Positions 36,589 through 48,313 are shown, counted from the first letter of the stretch. The stretch is DNA of 64,000 bases from Omphalotus guepiniiformis (GCA_028554645.1 JAQOOI010000021.1:1674001-1738000), one strand, 5' to 3'. Program-made: numbers and translations. The notes: generated from the letters alone by a model not told the origin.

Positions 36589-38647
36589 TTATTCGAACGT
36601 ATTGCATCCGTACTCTTGACATCCTTCGCGAGTGAACGTGACTATATGGTCTATTGCAATGTTAGAATACTTTTTTGATTGAAGAGCATATCTGAAAAAG
36701 AAAATCCTACCTCCAAGCGTTCGCGTAGTGAATCCTACTTCGCAGTAGCAGCTGTATGGCATAGATTAGTATTACGCACGGAATGATACAGCAATAGATT
36801 CACTAGTAATCTGGCAGAGCAAAGAAAGTCAGAAGATAGTTTGTTGATGGACGAACGTCAAACGTACATATCCATTTCCTCCTGAACACTTCAATTTCAG
36901 CTTTACCTCTCGGTCCAGACATAATTTCTGGGTATTCTCGTTGTAGGGAAGGAACGACGACGCTTTCGAAACGGTCAATGAAGCGCCGGCGCCATTCCCT
37001 GAGTGTTCGCGCATAGTGGGGGCCAATGTTGGTAACGGAATCTATTGTGAGAGTTCCCTTGCTGCCTTCTTGGAGAGACTGAAGAAGCAGAGTGACAGTT
37101 GGCAGAAATCCGCCCGGGAAAACTGTGGCAATTGATATGAGTAAATGTAAGCAAACTTGAGTAGCTAACACGTACTCTGTAGCAGGTTATGATGTGTGAT
37201 TGAATGAGTTTACACGAAGAACGCATAGAAATAAGTAGCACATACCCATTTTCGAATGAAATCTATTTCTCGTATATATCTCTCAAAACCTGTTCATTTG
37301 AACATTCCGTCAATATCTTTCGCGAAATTTACCCAGCAGGACGTACGAGCTTCGGGTATAGTGATTACTTGCACAACACCAATCCCACCCTTTTGTTTCA
37401 ACGCCCAATTGACTTTCTGCCAATATGTTACCAGAAACTCTGCCCCCACAGCCTCGATCATCTCAATGCTAATGAATCGATCAAACGAGCCTTCCCACTC
37501 CGCTGGCATGTCTCTATAATCCATATAATGCACATTGATCCGGTCTTGTAGTCCGGCAGCCGCTATTCTTTCGCGTGCGAGGGTCTGCTGGTGAACGGAG
37601 AGCGTAAGTGTGTCGACAGTCGTGTCAGGCACGGTTTGCGCGATCAGAATAGCCATGGATCCCCATCCCGAACCAATCTCCAGAACACGGTTTCCAGGCT
37701 GAATGTTTGCCTTTTTGAGAATATGTTGTAATTTTCGTATCTGCGCTTCGTGTAATTCATCCTTGTCCAAATGTGCGAAACGTTCGACGCGTTCAAAGGC
37801 TTGGTTTACTGCCGACTGAGATTGACCTAATCGTTGAAGGCCTTGTCCACCGCTCCATTCCCCTCTATCAACACCGTCTTGGAGGTCACCATCGAGATCT
37901 TCAAATATAGCACAGGAGTAAGTCATGTCCTGAGACAAAAAACCTGAAAAGTACGCGTCGAATTTCCTTTCACAGGAGCAATATAGACGCGCGCACGGAC
38001 CTGCAAACATTTCGTTGGATATATCATAATGAGCAGATATGTTCGATCGTGAATTTCCGATCGTGTTCAAGAAACGATATGACGTCAATTTTTGAGGGAG
38101 AGTAAAGAGATAGGATATTGTAGAGTCTAGATTGGATAAATTTCCTCGATTGTCTAGGAAAATCTACACAGAGGGCGATTAGAGCTGCGCGGGACGATAG
38201 TACGGGAGAGCGAATCTGAAACAGAGAAACCAAATCATCACACTCAACGTCGCCATACATGTAGGCTTCTGCGAAGCCGAGATCGCCCATTGCGCATAGT
38301 CGCACCCAGAAACTCTCGTTAACGACGCGTATTTCAGCCTTGCGCTTTAAAGGATCCGCGTTATTGGCAGCGGCATGACTTGGGAACGTATAGATATGAG
38401 AATATGTTAGAACACGAAGCTGGCCGGTCGACATATTGCGCATGAGCCTATAAGAAACTATTCAGCTACCCTGTCTGGCCGAACAAAAAGCGAAAACCTA
38501 CGCAACGACGGCAGCTTCAGCAAGTCTTGTAATGGGAGTCCATCCTGTCTGTAATGCGGTCTCGAATATACGATTCCATGCTCTGTCGGCGAGGCCAGAG
38601 AAGGAGAGAGAATGCTTTGCGGGCGTGTCGAGGAGCTGCTTGGACAT
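36589..38647 (-). CDS. Cyclopropane-fatty-acyl-phospholipid synthase
   Basis: S-adenosylmethionine-dependent methyltransferase that adds a methylene bridge to cis double bonds of phospholipid acyl chains. The start ATG at 38647 (MSKQLLDTPAKHSLSFSGLA) opens exon 1. Then come VVNESFWVRLCAMGDLGFAE, AYMYGDVECDDLVSLFQ, NISAHYDISNEMFAGFLSQD, MTYSCAIFED, LEIGSGWGSMAILIAQTVPD (SAM-binding), INVHYMDYRDMP, FDRFISIEMIEAVG, YIREIDFIRKWVFPGGFLPT and WRRRFIDRFES. The end was rebuilt from two small exons, ICYCEVGFTTRTLG and DHIVTFTREGCQEYGCNTFE. The enzyme is of bacterial type and scattered in fungi. It sits at the centre of the mirror-image block, 171 bp from the 3' end of Rif1-like A. Confidence 0.92.
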
Positions 38648-39147
38648 CAGACAGGCAGAAGGGACAGAAGAAAGAAAGGACAGGACAGGGCAACGCTAAT
38701 AAAGCAGTATACCGAGCCATGGTGACGTTCATATCCATCAACTCAGCACGATCGTTTCCGTCTCACGCGAAGATCTCAAGAATTTACCGGGAAAGAAGGA
38801 AGCAGAAGGCAACTTCAATATCAATATCAGTTGTCAATGTTGCCAAGATCTTTCGTGAGATCTTTCAACTCCCGGCAACAAGTCAAGAGAGGTTGAGAGC
38901 CAAGTTGCAGGAGCTTGCAGGCCGTTGAGAAATGATTTGTCACCGCCAACACACCAAAATGATCACGGAATTCCATTATGATTGAGTGTAATTTGTCGCT
39001 TACGTCTGGTTGCGGATTGCAGGTGGTAAATGATACATTGAAAGTTGTTGGTAGTAGTAATACATAACGAAATAAGTACAGCAATGTCAATAACAGTATT
39101 GACATATACATATGTAGTAACGAGCATCGACGTTTGGACATGTTGCA
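38648..39147. other. Intergenic between CFA synthase and Rif1-like B
   Basis: About 500 bp upstream of the synthase start and downstream of Rif1-like B. No domain-bearing frame was recognised. Pseudo-frames on the minus strand (38827-39151) overlap and lack motifs. Confidence 0.5.
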
Positions 39148-42100
39148 TCAACTCTTCAGTAGGTGCCTCAAGCTCGTCGCATGATAAAGCGTGTCGGCAG
39201 ATCCGACTCTCTGGAGGCGACGTTTTAATACATCTTTTGATGGACTGGCCGGACCAGTCGAATCATCACTAGGAGGGTCTTCAAAATCCGGTGCACGCCG
39301 TAGGGCAGGCGATAACAGATGATGAGGCGTAACTTGACCAACATGGGGATCATCATCCGAGGAGAGCTGGGTAGGTGTCCTAGGGGATGAGTTGCTCGTT
39401 TGCCTCATTGAATCATCTGCGTACAATCATTAGTATCCTGGACGAAGAAGAGGAATCCGAAGCAATGGCGATACTAACCGCTACCAAGCTCTAGCATTTC
39501 GGGAATCTCGGGCGATGCTCCAACGTCGTTGTCCGTACACGTCAGTGCTCTGCGCAACAAAAGCCCGTCACCAGCGGAGTGGTCGACGACCTTCAATTTC
39601 TCGAAAGACCTATACGATGATCGACTATGCCGCATTACAGGAATCTCCACAGCGTCCATCAAAATGGCTTTACGTTTCTTGAACGGTCTCGAAGTCTTGG
39701 ATGAACTAAAAATGTCATCTGAAGCACTTGAACCTTCACTGTCGCTGGAGCCATCGCTGTATGAAGCCTTCGAAGCTGTTGGTTCAATCACAAACGCAAG
39801 GTGACGGATGGGAGCTTCCACTCGAACTCTCTTCGCTGGCCTCTCCCTGCCAAACTCCCCACCATCTGACCACCTTCGTTTCGGGGAACGAGGAGCGAGG
39901 ACTCTTGACAAGGAATGAGGTGATTCGACTAAAGGGTGAACAGCAGGTGACTGAGGTTGAGATCGAGGGGATTCATTTTCTTTGTTTTCCAGACGCCGTC
40001 TTTTGTTGATAGGACTAGAAGGCGAACAAGGCTTGAACAATGAAAGGGCCCTGGCTGCGGGCTGCTTCGAAGTCCCAGAAGGTGTTGTAGGTGAATACAT
40101 GGGGGGATTGAAAGTGGGTGTTTTGTGTGGACGAGGCGGAGTTACGCTAGATGTGCAACGCCGGCCTTTAGGAGGTGTCGATAAAATCGTGGGAGGTGGA
40201 AGAAGAGGCGAAGATCGTGAACAGGGGGAGGCCAGAGCAGGTGCGATTACGAGAGTCGGCAATGATGTTATATTGCCAACTAAAATACTGGCATCGTCCG
40301 TTGATGTAAAAACATGGTCGAATGGTGTACCGGTCATGGTGGAGGCGGTTGTCGCGATTATAGGCTCATTTCCTTCCCTGCCATTGAAGTATTCCTGAAC
40401 TTTCACTGGCCAAGCTTTGCATGGGACTATACGTGAATAAGATGTGTTCTTCCAGAAATCGTCGAAAGCATCTAACACGCTAGGCGGCTTAGATCGACCA
40501 AGGAATGCAGCTTCAAATAGACAGGAGAGCTTTTCAAGCGTGTCCTGACTTTCCGGAATGCTTCGAATGGCCAACAAGAGGTTTTCATAGAGAGTCACCA
40601 CCTAATATCTTGCTGTCAGTTTAGAGTCAGCACATCAAGTAAGATACTCACGTCAAGTGTATACTGATCCTCAGACATCACAGAATATTCATCCAGAATC
40701 CACATAGCCAGGCCGTCCTGCAGCATGCCTAGGAAATGTAATAGCAGATCTACAGGGCACGCCTGAACAACCCTATTTAAGGTTCGAATCATCCAGAGCG
40801 AAGCTTGGAGGTTACGGGGCTCTGGTGGGTAACTGGCACGTAAAGTATCCGTGACGAATTCAACCAGGGATTCAGGAAGCTCTTGCAAGTTCTCCATCTC
40901 AATATTCGCCATGAGTATGTCGGCGACGCGCAATAATGAAGTAAATGTCGGATCATGTTTCTCCGTGACGACTTGCACTATGTGGTCTACCACTGTGAGC
41001 GCATCGTATCCAAAATCAAACGCTTTGTTGATTGTGAACTCGAAAAAGCTTTCCCATATTCCGAGGTCAGCATTGGTCATATCCCACGCATTCTCGCCAC
41101 TATATAGACAGTTTAAGTTGAGATTGGAGAAAAGCTTGTGAACTGACTCACGAGAAAGGTAAAGTCAAAAGAAGAAGCATCCCCGTCCAGGTTCCCCGAC
41201 TATCCTTCTGCCATGCATGAACGAATGCCGCCCAAACACTACTACGAATATCCGTAGACCAATTCCATGACCATGCAGGCGCATCAGGTACAAGTTGGTG
41301 ACCCCAGAAAGTCTTGAGACCATGCTCGTCGCAAGCAAGGACTAGATCCGCGCAGAACAAGGACCATTCGACCCTAGACTGTCCTCCATTCTCGGTCATT
41401 TCCTCCTCGTTCTTCATTAGTTGAGCAAGGAGCTGCTCTTCGTATTCATCCAGTTGGTTGTGGCATATCAAGGACCGAGCGGTAACCCAAAGTTCATGAA
41501 TAAACCTCAAGTTTTGCGCGTTGAATTTCGAAGGGTTGCTGCTATTAGGTTGTAAAATTTGACTAGAACCTTCCGGCGTTCGGTCGTAATTTATGCTAGC
41601 GCTGAGACTGTCGTTGATGATGTTAACGACAGTCTTGATTACACGAGCTTCGCCCTCGTCGCCTTCCTCTGAAGCGAATATAAGGGCAGATCGAGACTGG
41701 GAGTGGCAATCACATACCTTCTGCCAATGACAGTGCCGCTTTCAGTAGGGCGGACCAAGTGTCCATCAACAAGACCTTCAAATGCATAGATGAAGTAGCA
41801 GAAATGGACAAGTGCTGCATATACGGACCTCGCTGTCTTTGGATTCACCGTATGACAAGAAAGCTATTCGCCACAGCTTGAAGAAATTATCGAGCACTCC
41901 CTCCCGGGCCAGTTCTTCTTGCGTTAGCGACCGTGTGTCCTCTATGCTAGGAAGTTCTTCGAAAACAGCCCTGACTGCGTTTTGCAGCATCTTGAAGTCA
42001 GCTGTTAACAGGCCAGGACATGCAGAGAAAAGATTTTTTGGTAGTAATCGCTCCACGTCCCAAGACATGGGAGAAGGACTGGAGCTGACGAGCTGAGAGA

Positions 42101-43890
42101 TCAAAACCATCGCATCTGCTCTCGTCTCGGCGTTCTTCCGGACCATAAGATTGAGAACATAAAATACACGCTTGAGATCATTGTCGTCGGTTTCATTCCC
42201 AACAAAGGCGCCTACAAGCGAGGCACCTACTCCCATAGTGAGCACCGATTGCATCAGCTTCCAGTGAGCTTGGCGAGTGACCAGTCTCTCTTTATCCTTG
42301 GAAAGTGACGAGTCTTCAGTCTCTGAATTATCTGGATCCGTTGGAAGCAAAGGTTGGAACCATGCCCATACTAGCGACCTCCACACAATACACGCTAGCG
42401 CGCGTACAGAACTCTTCTTGTGCCGCATAGTCAGGGACAGAAGATTAGATATTGTCCGGCTAACTCGGGCATCTGTATAGAGAGCGGAACCTAAGAGGAC
42501 GATGAAGCTCGCAAGGACACTCAAAGCCCAGACAGGACCCTGAGCAACGTGCACAGGATCTGTGCTGTTCAGAGTGGTACGCAGCGTGCGGCAGATAGGT
42601 GACTCCTGCACGACTGGTACCGCGTTGGCTTCTTTCTTTGTCGGCGACTTCCGCGAAGAGACGGTGAGAAGGAATGTCGTGACGCACGATGACAAGCGCG
42701 TATGTGCAACAGAGAGAGGTACGGAGATCGATCCCAGCACAAGTCCTCCAAGAGCATGGCAAGCTTGAGCCCGAAGAGCAAGCGTAGGAGCGAGAAGATT
42801 GTTCAAAATTGACTCTGAAGGGATGACAAAGGCGGGGACAAAGGTCAGGGGCTGGTAGAGTGCAAGGTCGTGTATCGCCTAGGAAGAGCTCAGAATTCGG
42901 CAATTGAAATGCAACGCAATACGTACCTTTAGACCATCGCTTGCAGAGCCTTTCTTCCCCTCTTTACCAAGTTCTCCATCTATTCCCCGACACAAAGCGT
43001 GAGCTATCCGATTTCTTGCTGGCATTAAAACGGTAGAGGGTAAACGTTGCGTTTGCAAAACGCAAATTGACAGCGCACACGTCTTCCTCGCATTCGGCGT
43101 AGGTAGCTCTTTCGCAAGAGGAATAGAGAGCAATGCAGTCAAGATTTCACCCAGTTGTTTGTCTGGCAAATGAACATGTGCGATTAGACTCGTGCCGGCA
43201 ATGCATATCGGAGGAGGAAGACTTACCGGTGAAGGTTCTGGAAACAAGGGGAAGAGTGAGAAAAAGTCCGAGAAACTTCAAAACCGATTGGCTAAGGGTG
43301 CACAGATCGCGGGCATACTTAGCCTGCTCCGCCGTCATGCCTCTTTTCTTCTTAGGACTCTTCATTGGTGAGGGGAGCTGAGCTGTCAATGACCTCTCTA
43401 CCTCCTCTTCCTCTCCCACTGGATCTTCCAGAGCTCGTCCAATATGCTGAGTTATGCAGTAGCAAAGTTTATCGCGGTGATTGTTCAAAGGTTCGAATAG
43501 CGGACAGGAGCAGTCAGTGTATTCGGTAACGCGCGGCCTCATTCTCGCTGTGAGTATTGAATAAGCGGCGATGAGGTCTGTCATAGTCGAGTCCTTGGAG
43601 ATAATTTTTAATACAGGCGTTTCCAGATATTTCGGATCGTGTAACGGATTCGAAGGTTCTGGGGTAGTTTCGCGTTCTTCCTCTATAAGTGGTAGCAAGG
43701 GTTGCGTCGGTTTCAGGATAGATTTTACTGGGCGCTCCATCATAGCGCTCTTGCAAGCTGGTCCCTTCGGAGAAGTCGACAAGCTGTGATATTGATTACA
43801 CTCTGCCCAAACGACGCCACGAGACACATCGACGTGAGTGTAATTCTCTTTCTCTCTGTGAGAACTCTTTGGTGGAGTAGGGAGACTCAT
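39148..43890 (-). CDS. RIF1: Rif1 homologue B with PP1 docking motifs
   Basis: Start ATG 43890, MSLPTPPKSSHREKENYTHV. Within the first 65 residues lie RGVVW, an RVxF-type site ([RK]x[VI]x[FW]), and KSILK, a SILK site. These are the two protein-phosphatase-1 docking motifs known from Rif1. The HEAT-like Rif1 N-terminal domain follows: DLIAAYSILTARMRPRVTEY, CVLQTQRLPSTVLMPARNRI, GLKAIHDLALYQPL, LRAQACHALGGLVLGSISVP, IVWRSLVWAWFQPLLP and LGMLQDGLAMWILDEYS. The C-terminal third is disordered (INKRRRLENKENESPRSQP, KRVRVEAP). Rif1 brings PP1 to replication origins to oppose DDK and acts at telomeres and breaks. It shares two intron positions with copy A and lies inverted to it. The last exon is less certain. 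Confidence 0.85.
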
Positions 43891-45218
43891 CGCGTGTCCC
43901 TTCCGCTGTTTCGTTAACGACAGCGAGAAAGTGAAGCAACGAGGTACGGGTGAGAGTAAGAGAAGAGATGGAGTACTGTTGAGAGGACGAACTACGCGAG
44001 CTGTCACAGTACAGTCACAGTTTTCAACGCGTTCTGTCACGGTCGCGTCCACATATTTACGCGTCGCGTTCAATGTTTGGTAATGAGCAGAAGTTTGATA
44101 CCGCACAATTCATCTATTTTAGCTGGTTACCAAGAGTCAAAAACATCACTCGCGTATTGCACACTGCGGTAAATCTGCAAAGAGACTTGAACGCACACTG
44201 ATTGATGCCAACTTTTACCTTCCGCAGTCAGCACCGAGTGGTTTGTCAAAGGAATGCCAACCAAAGAATTGCTCGTACTTACGACTGTTTCACACGAACC
44301 CGGACAGATCAAACCTATATGCCGCTCACAGATACAAAATTCATAGCGGACACGACTCCTTTCACAAGAAGTAACACAAAACGGATCAAACCCAATGACC
44401 GATAGCAGCGCAGGATAAACTCGATGTTAGAAGCACTCTGATAGTGACTTCACTAAAAGTAGACCCGGACAACATTGCAGCGGTGGTTGATCAATGATAA
44501 TCATTAAATCATCAGAAATTCGGGCGTCCTGATTCTCGATTCTAAGTCTCGGAAGGGGACAGGAGAGAGGATCCACAAAGCAATCGGAATTTCCACACAG
44601 TGAACGTAGTTTCGTAGTCTTTGGTCATTTTGCTAGTACTTAGGAATTACGAAGGATCAGGTCAAGTTCCTAGTCGACCACCGGGATTGACGAGTGTATG
44701 TATGCATACACTATTGAGATACTGTAGCTCGACGATCAGAGTACGTCTTCGGTCCGAAGTTTGTGTGCAGTACAGATACGGTAATTTGAAGCTTATAAGC
44801 TCATCGCCGCCCATTTCGCACTGCGATGCAGGGACTTCATCCATCGTACCGAGAATAAGGGATCTGAGGAACGAAGCTTCCTGAGACTTGAATCCACGAG
44901 AGTAACGGAAAAGCGGTGAGAAGAGCCGCAACACAACGAACAAGAGCCAATGGCCCAACGGAACGGGTATCACGAAGGCTTGGTGGAGGCAGATGTGATG
45001 AGCGGCATTACGAAAATATTGCCTTTCCGTGCGTAGTCTTTACGAAAACACATACGCTTTTCCAAACCTCGAGCGGACACTCAAGTAACGGCGGCATATA
45101 AAAGACACGGTGTAGAGCTGTTGGTCGTTAAGTCGACAGTTTTCTGAGTCCGTCCAGTTGACACGCACTTCACCTTCATCGTCCCCATTGAGCTCTTACC
45201 ATCAAGCGGCATCCTACA
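43891..45218. promoter_or_regulatory. Divergent region between Rif1 B and Kre9-like copy 3
   Basis: About 1.3 kb between divergent start codons, mirroring the copy 2/Rif1 A interval. TATAAAAG at 45097-45104 serves copy 3. Short frames at 44621-44973 have no family match. Confidence 0.5.
45097..45104 (+). promoter_or_regulatory. TATA box of Kre9-like copy 3
   Basis: TATAAAAG about 120 bp upstream of the ATG, equivalent to the box of copy 1. Confidence 0.65.
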
Positions 45219-45762
45219 ATGTCTTCTCCTGCCGTCTTCCTGCTCTTGTTGCTCTGCATTTTCACGCTCTTGACGTCTTCTGCGCCTCTCACTTCACGTG
45301 ATGTCTATGTCCCTCCAGTCCTCTACCCACACAATGGTACTGTCTGGAACTGTGGAGAGCATCACAATGTTACGTGGTAGGTCCACAGTCCGTTGATCAC
45401 AGCCAGAATACTCAACTAGCTTTAGGGATAATTCTAACCCGCCAGTAAGCGTTACGAACAGGTTTGGCATGGTGGTTCTTCGAAAAGCCGGACTCGAGGA
45501 CATAGGTAAGTTTTGGCAGCTGATGCTGAGGGAAATTCTGAAATCCTCCTGAAATCCTCCCAGATCACCCGCTCGCTACCAACATTGATATGATTGAGTA
45601 TTCACGTGTCGAAATTTTGGTACCGACAGTCTCAACGAGACAGGACTACCAGATAGTGGGTAAGTAACAGTGCGGACTCGTGTATGTTGGACACTCACTT
45701 CTTGGATAGTCTTTGGAGACTCTGGAAACTTCTCTCCGGAGTTCACCATCATATGTGATTGA
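45219..45762 (+). CDS. Kre9/Knh1-like secreted wall protein, copy 3
   Basis: Signal peptide MSSPAVFLLLLLCIFTLLTS, then LTSRDVYVPPVLYPHNGTVW, HHNVTWDNSNPPVSVTNRFG, MVVLRKAGLEDIDHPLATNI, VEILVPTVSTRQDYQIVVFG and DSGNFSPEFTIICD. It is a short Kre9-domain protein without the Ser/Thr tail. The intron after VTW splits the Trp codon, the next lies in the Asp codon of DHPLA, and the third precedes FGDSGN, all as in the other three copies. The xLxSRDVxxPP string groups it with copy 4. Sequence drift in the GMVVLRKAG strand is greater than in the other copies. Confidence 0.83.
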
Positions 45763-46174
45763 AGGAATCGGGCTGTAGACGTGTGAACCCCTGAGGCCGG
45801 AGATGGAACATGAAACATGATGATATGATGTGAGGAAGCATGGACTTACTTTCAAGACCATATATTATAGTAGAATGTCGAGCAAATTATTCGCGTCAGC
45901 ACAGAACTACAGATACTTCACAGGGAGACGTGTATAGGTTTCATGGGTGACAGTGGAAGAGATAAGGAACTCGGCTGACGCGGGTACATACATGGATTAT
46001 GATTGTCATTTGACACTTTGATAGTCTACGCTTCTGATTTTACCACGCCTGCTGAATGAAAGATAAAAGCAAAACAAACCTCATGAGATCCTCTGACGAC
46101 TCTTGCCTTGCTGTCTGCCTCTCACCTGGCTCGTCCACGTCTATTCTTCACAGAAGTCGAAAGACGTTTTACTC

Positions 46175-47122
46175 ATGCTCACCTTCACGATTTTATGTTT
46201 TCTCTTGTCTTTTGTTCATGCAATTCCTCTAGTATCTCGAGATGTTGTCGACCCTCCGATTACGAGTCCTAATGCTTCTACTATATGGACAGTCGGCCAA
46301 ACGGTCACTGTTACCTGGTACGATTGTTGTATCTATTTCCTTTGCTGTGTTCTGAATGTGTTGGGGCTCAGGGATACATCGAATGTACCTCCGGACTCTC
46401 AGCAAACGAACCCGGACGGACAAGTTGTGTTAGGCTTTATGGCGAATGAGACTGACACTGAACATTTAATGCTCGGTACGTGTCTTCAAGCACAAAAGCC
46501 TTGTTTTCATCATGAGGCTAAATCACTTCATGCATGATGTATAGATAGCCCACTGGCACAGAACTTCAAACTTAGTGCTGGACAAGTCAGCTTTAGAGTT
46601 CCGGCGGTTGTGACTAGGGACGACTATATCGTTGTTTGTGAGTTCATCCAGTGTCATTTCAACCTCGTTCACTCAAATGACTCGGACAAAGTGTTTGGCG
46701 ATTCCGGTAACAGAAGCCCGATGTTCACTATACAAGGGTCTGCTTCCTCCTTGTCGACAGATAGTGTGGCGAGCCCTACCTCTAGCATGAGTATCGTCCC
46801 TCTTCCAGTGTCTGGCACGACCTCAGTAACGAGTGATCGATCAGCGACGGCCAGTCCTCCTATTGCCACCACTAGTACTTCTATCACATCAACTTTCACT
46901 GACATAGTGACTACGACGGCTATATCCCCTGTTTCATCTGCATCCTCGTTCTCAGGGTCCTCTTCTGCCCCTTCCTCCCTGGGTACCTCCTCGATTCCAT
47001 CCGCCTCAGCTGTATCTGCATCTTCTGCAGCAGACTCGTCAAGCAACGGTGTCTGGAAGGCCCACAATGGGCATGCTTATGCTGCTGTTGTAGCGGGATT
47101 CCTGGTCTTCTTCCAGCTATGA
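46175..47122 (+). CDS. Kre9/Knh1-like GPI-anchored Ser/Thr-rich wall protein, copy 4
   Basis: Signal peptide MLTFTILCFLLSFVHAIPLV, then SRDVVDPPITSPNASTIWTV, GQTVTVTWDTSNVPPDSQQT, VVLGFMANETDTEHLML, DSPLAQNFKLSAGQVSFRVP and FGDSGNRSPMFTIQG. Unlike the three short copies, this one continues into about 125 residues rich in Ser, Thr and Ala (heavy O-mannosylation expected). It ends with a short hydrophobic stretch (AYAAVVAGFLVFFQL) typical of a GPI-attachment signal. It therefore represents the full architecture of the Ser/Thr-rich GPI-anchored family placed in the plasma membrane or wall. It lies about 410 bp downstream of copy 3 on the same strand. Confidence 0.87.
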
Positions 47123-47609
47123 TTGTAAGCATCACTTCGAGCCCGTACTTCCATCTTAACACGATTGATAGTATATTTATCTACCATACGACGATTTGAC
47201 GAACCTTTTATTGACGTTGTATCATTGCTCTTCGAGCTACCTTCATGTATCTACAAATTCTTGCAATACAATTCAGGATTTTGGCTAAATCTGTTTGAAG
47301 GAAGCGACGGTCTCGAAATGACTGGGTGAGCACTGAGTGTCGTTGAAGCAAGCCATTCAATTCTCTACAAAATCTACTCTATTTAGGTACAATAATTCAT
47401 GAACGAGCTTGTAGACTAGGGATCATGAGAGTCATAACTCGTCAAGAGGATAGATACGCTGCCAGAGCAAGAATGCGCAAATAAGGTCTAGGAATAAATG
47501 TTACAGTTACAGACTTGTGGAACTTCTGAACTTTTATCTCATCACTTTGGAACACCCAAATAACCATGGAGAAAAAATAAAAGTGATCGATCGAGAAATC
47601 GGAGCGAGC
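47123..47609. other. Convergent intergenic region
   Basis: About 490 bp between the 3' ends of Kre9-like copy 4 and the barwin-like gene. Nothing coding or repetitive was recognised. Confidence 0.5.
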
Positions 47610-48219
47610 TTAAGGAGACCAGCCCTTAGCCATGAAGTTCCATTGGATTTGAACAACGCCAACATCCAAGGACGCCAATTGCTCGAACAGTGAAGGAGAC
47701 ATGTCTATCGGGAGGACACAAATAATCGATTACTACTTCATCATAAGTTGTTAAGCAAGGCTCGTACCTAAGTCTCCGTCGGCACATGAAGGGCAACTGT
47801 CTTCCGTAATTCCGTAGGCAACGTTTCCGTTGGCTGTATTCGTGATTCGGACCCACTTCATAATTAAAATTAAAAATGAAACGAGAAATTAGCGGAATCA
47901 CGAGAGCAAAGAACAATTACTCACTTGACCGCAATTGCCTCCGTTGGACGCGTCGTAACGCGACTTAGCAATGGCTACGACAGGGTCAGAGTTTATGTTC
48001 GTTCTGCCACAGTTCCCCAGGCCCACGTCGAACCAAGTGCCCTGCGGTACGTGTCAGACAAGCGCCAAATGTGACAAGTACAATACAAACCCTTCCAGAG
48101 TGCGTGATTCTTTTGTCGAGACTCTCGGCAGTGTTAGAAGGTATAGGGCTCGCTGAAGTAAGCATGAAAGAGGCGAAAATCATGAACAGAAGTAGCGCGA
48201 CGCGAGACATTGTTGACAT
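47610..48219 (-). CDS. Small secreted double-psi beta-barrel (barwin/RlpA-like) protein
   Basis: In-frame ATGs at 48219 and 48210 (MSTMSRVALLLFMIFASFML) start a signal peptide. SPIPSNTAESLDKRITHSGR follows, then, across introns, GTWFDVGLGNCGRTNINSDP, VVAIAKSRYDASNGGNCGQW, VRITNTANGNVAYGITEDSC, PSCADGD, LDMSPSLFEQLASLDVGVVQ and IQWNFMAKGWSP. The GTWFDVGLG-CG start, the paired cysteines and the LDMSPxLF string are those of fungal double-psi beta-barrel proteins related to barwin, expansin and RlpA. Some members bind wall polysaccharide and some inhibit proteases. No catalytic activity can be claimed. The length, about 130-140 residues, is typical. Confidence 0.86.
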
Positions 48220-48313
48220 CAGGTAGAATGAACTCGAGGATACCACAGGTGAAAGGCAACGCTGGAGAGGAGTGGGGAAAATCGAGTAGGTGTCGACAAA
48301 GCTGTTCTCCAGG

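Noticed and set aside
40780..40800. GGTTCGAATC-like strings resembling tRNA T-arms (also at other places)
   Set aside because: They fall inside coding exons and have no matching acceptor stem or anticodon arm.
40616..44106. Long plus-strand frames opposite Rif1-like B
   Set aside because: Shadows of the coding strand. The minus strand carries the conserved Rif1 blocks and spliceable exons.
43891..44106. Upstream extension of the Rif1-like B frame to a start at 44106
   Set aside because: The extension is unlike the family. The ATG at 43890 begins MSLPTPPKSSHREKEN, a start that matches what I recall of mushroom Rif1 homologues.
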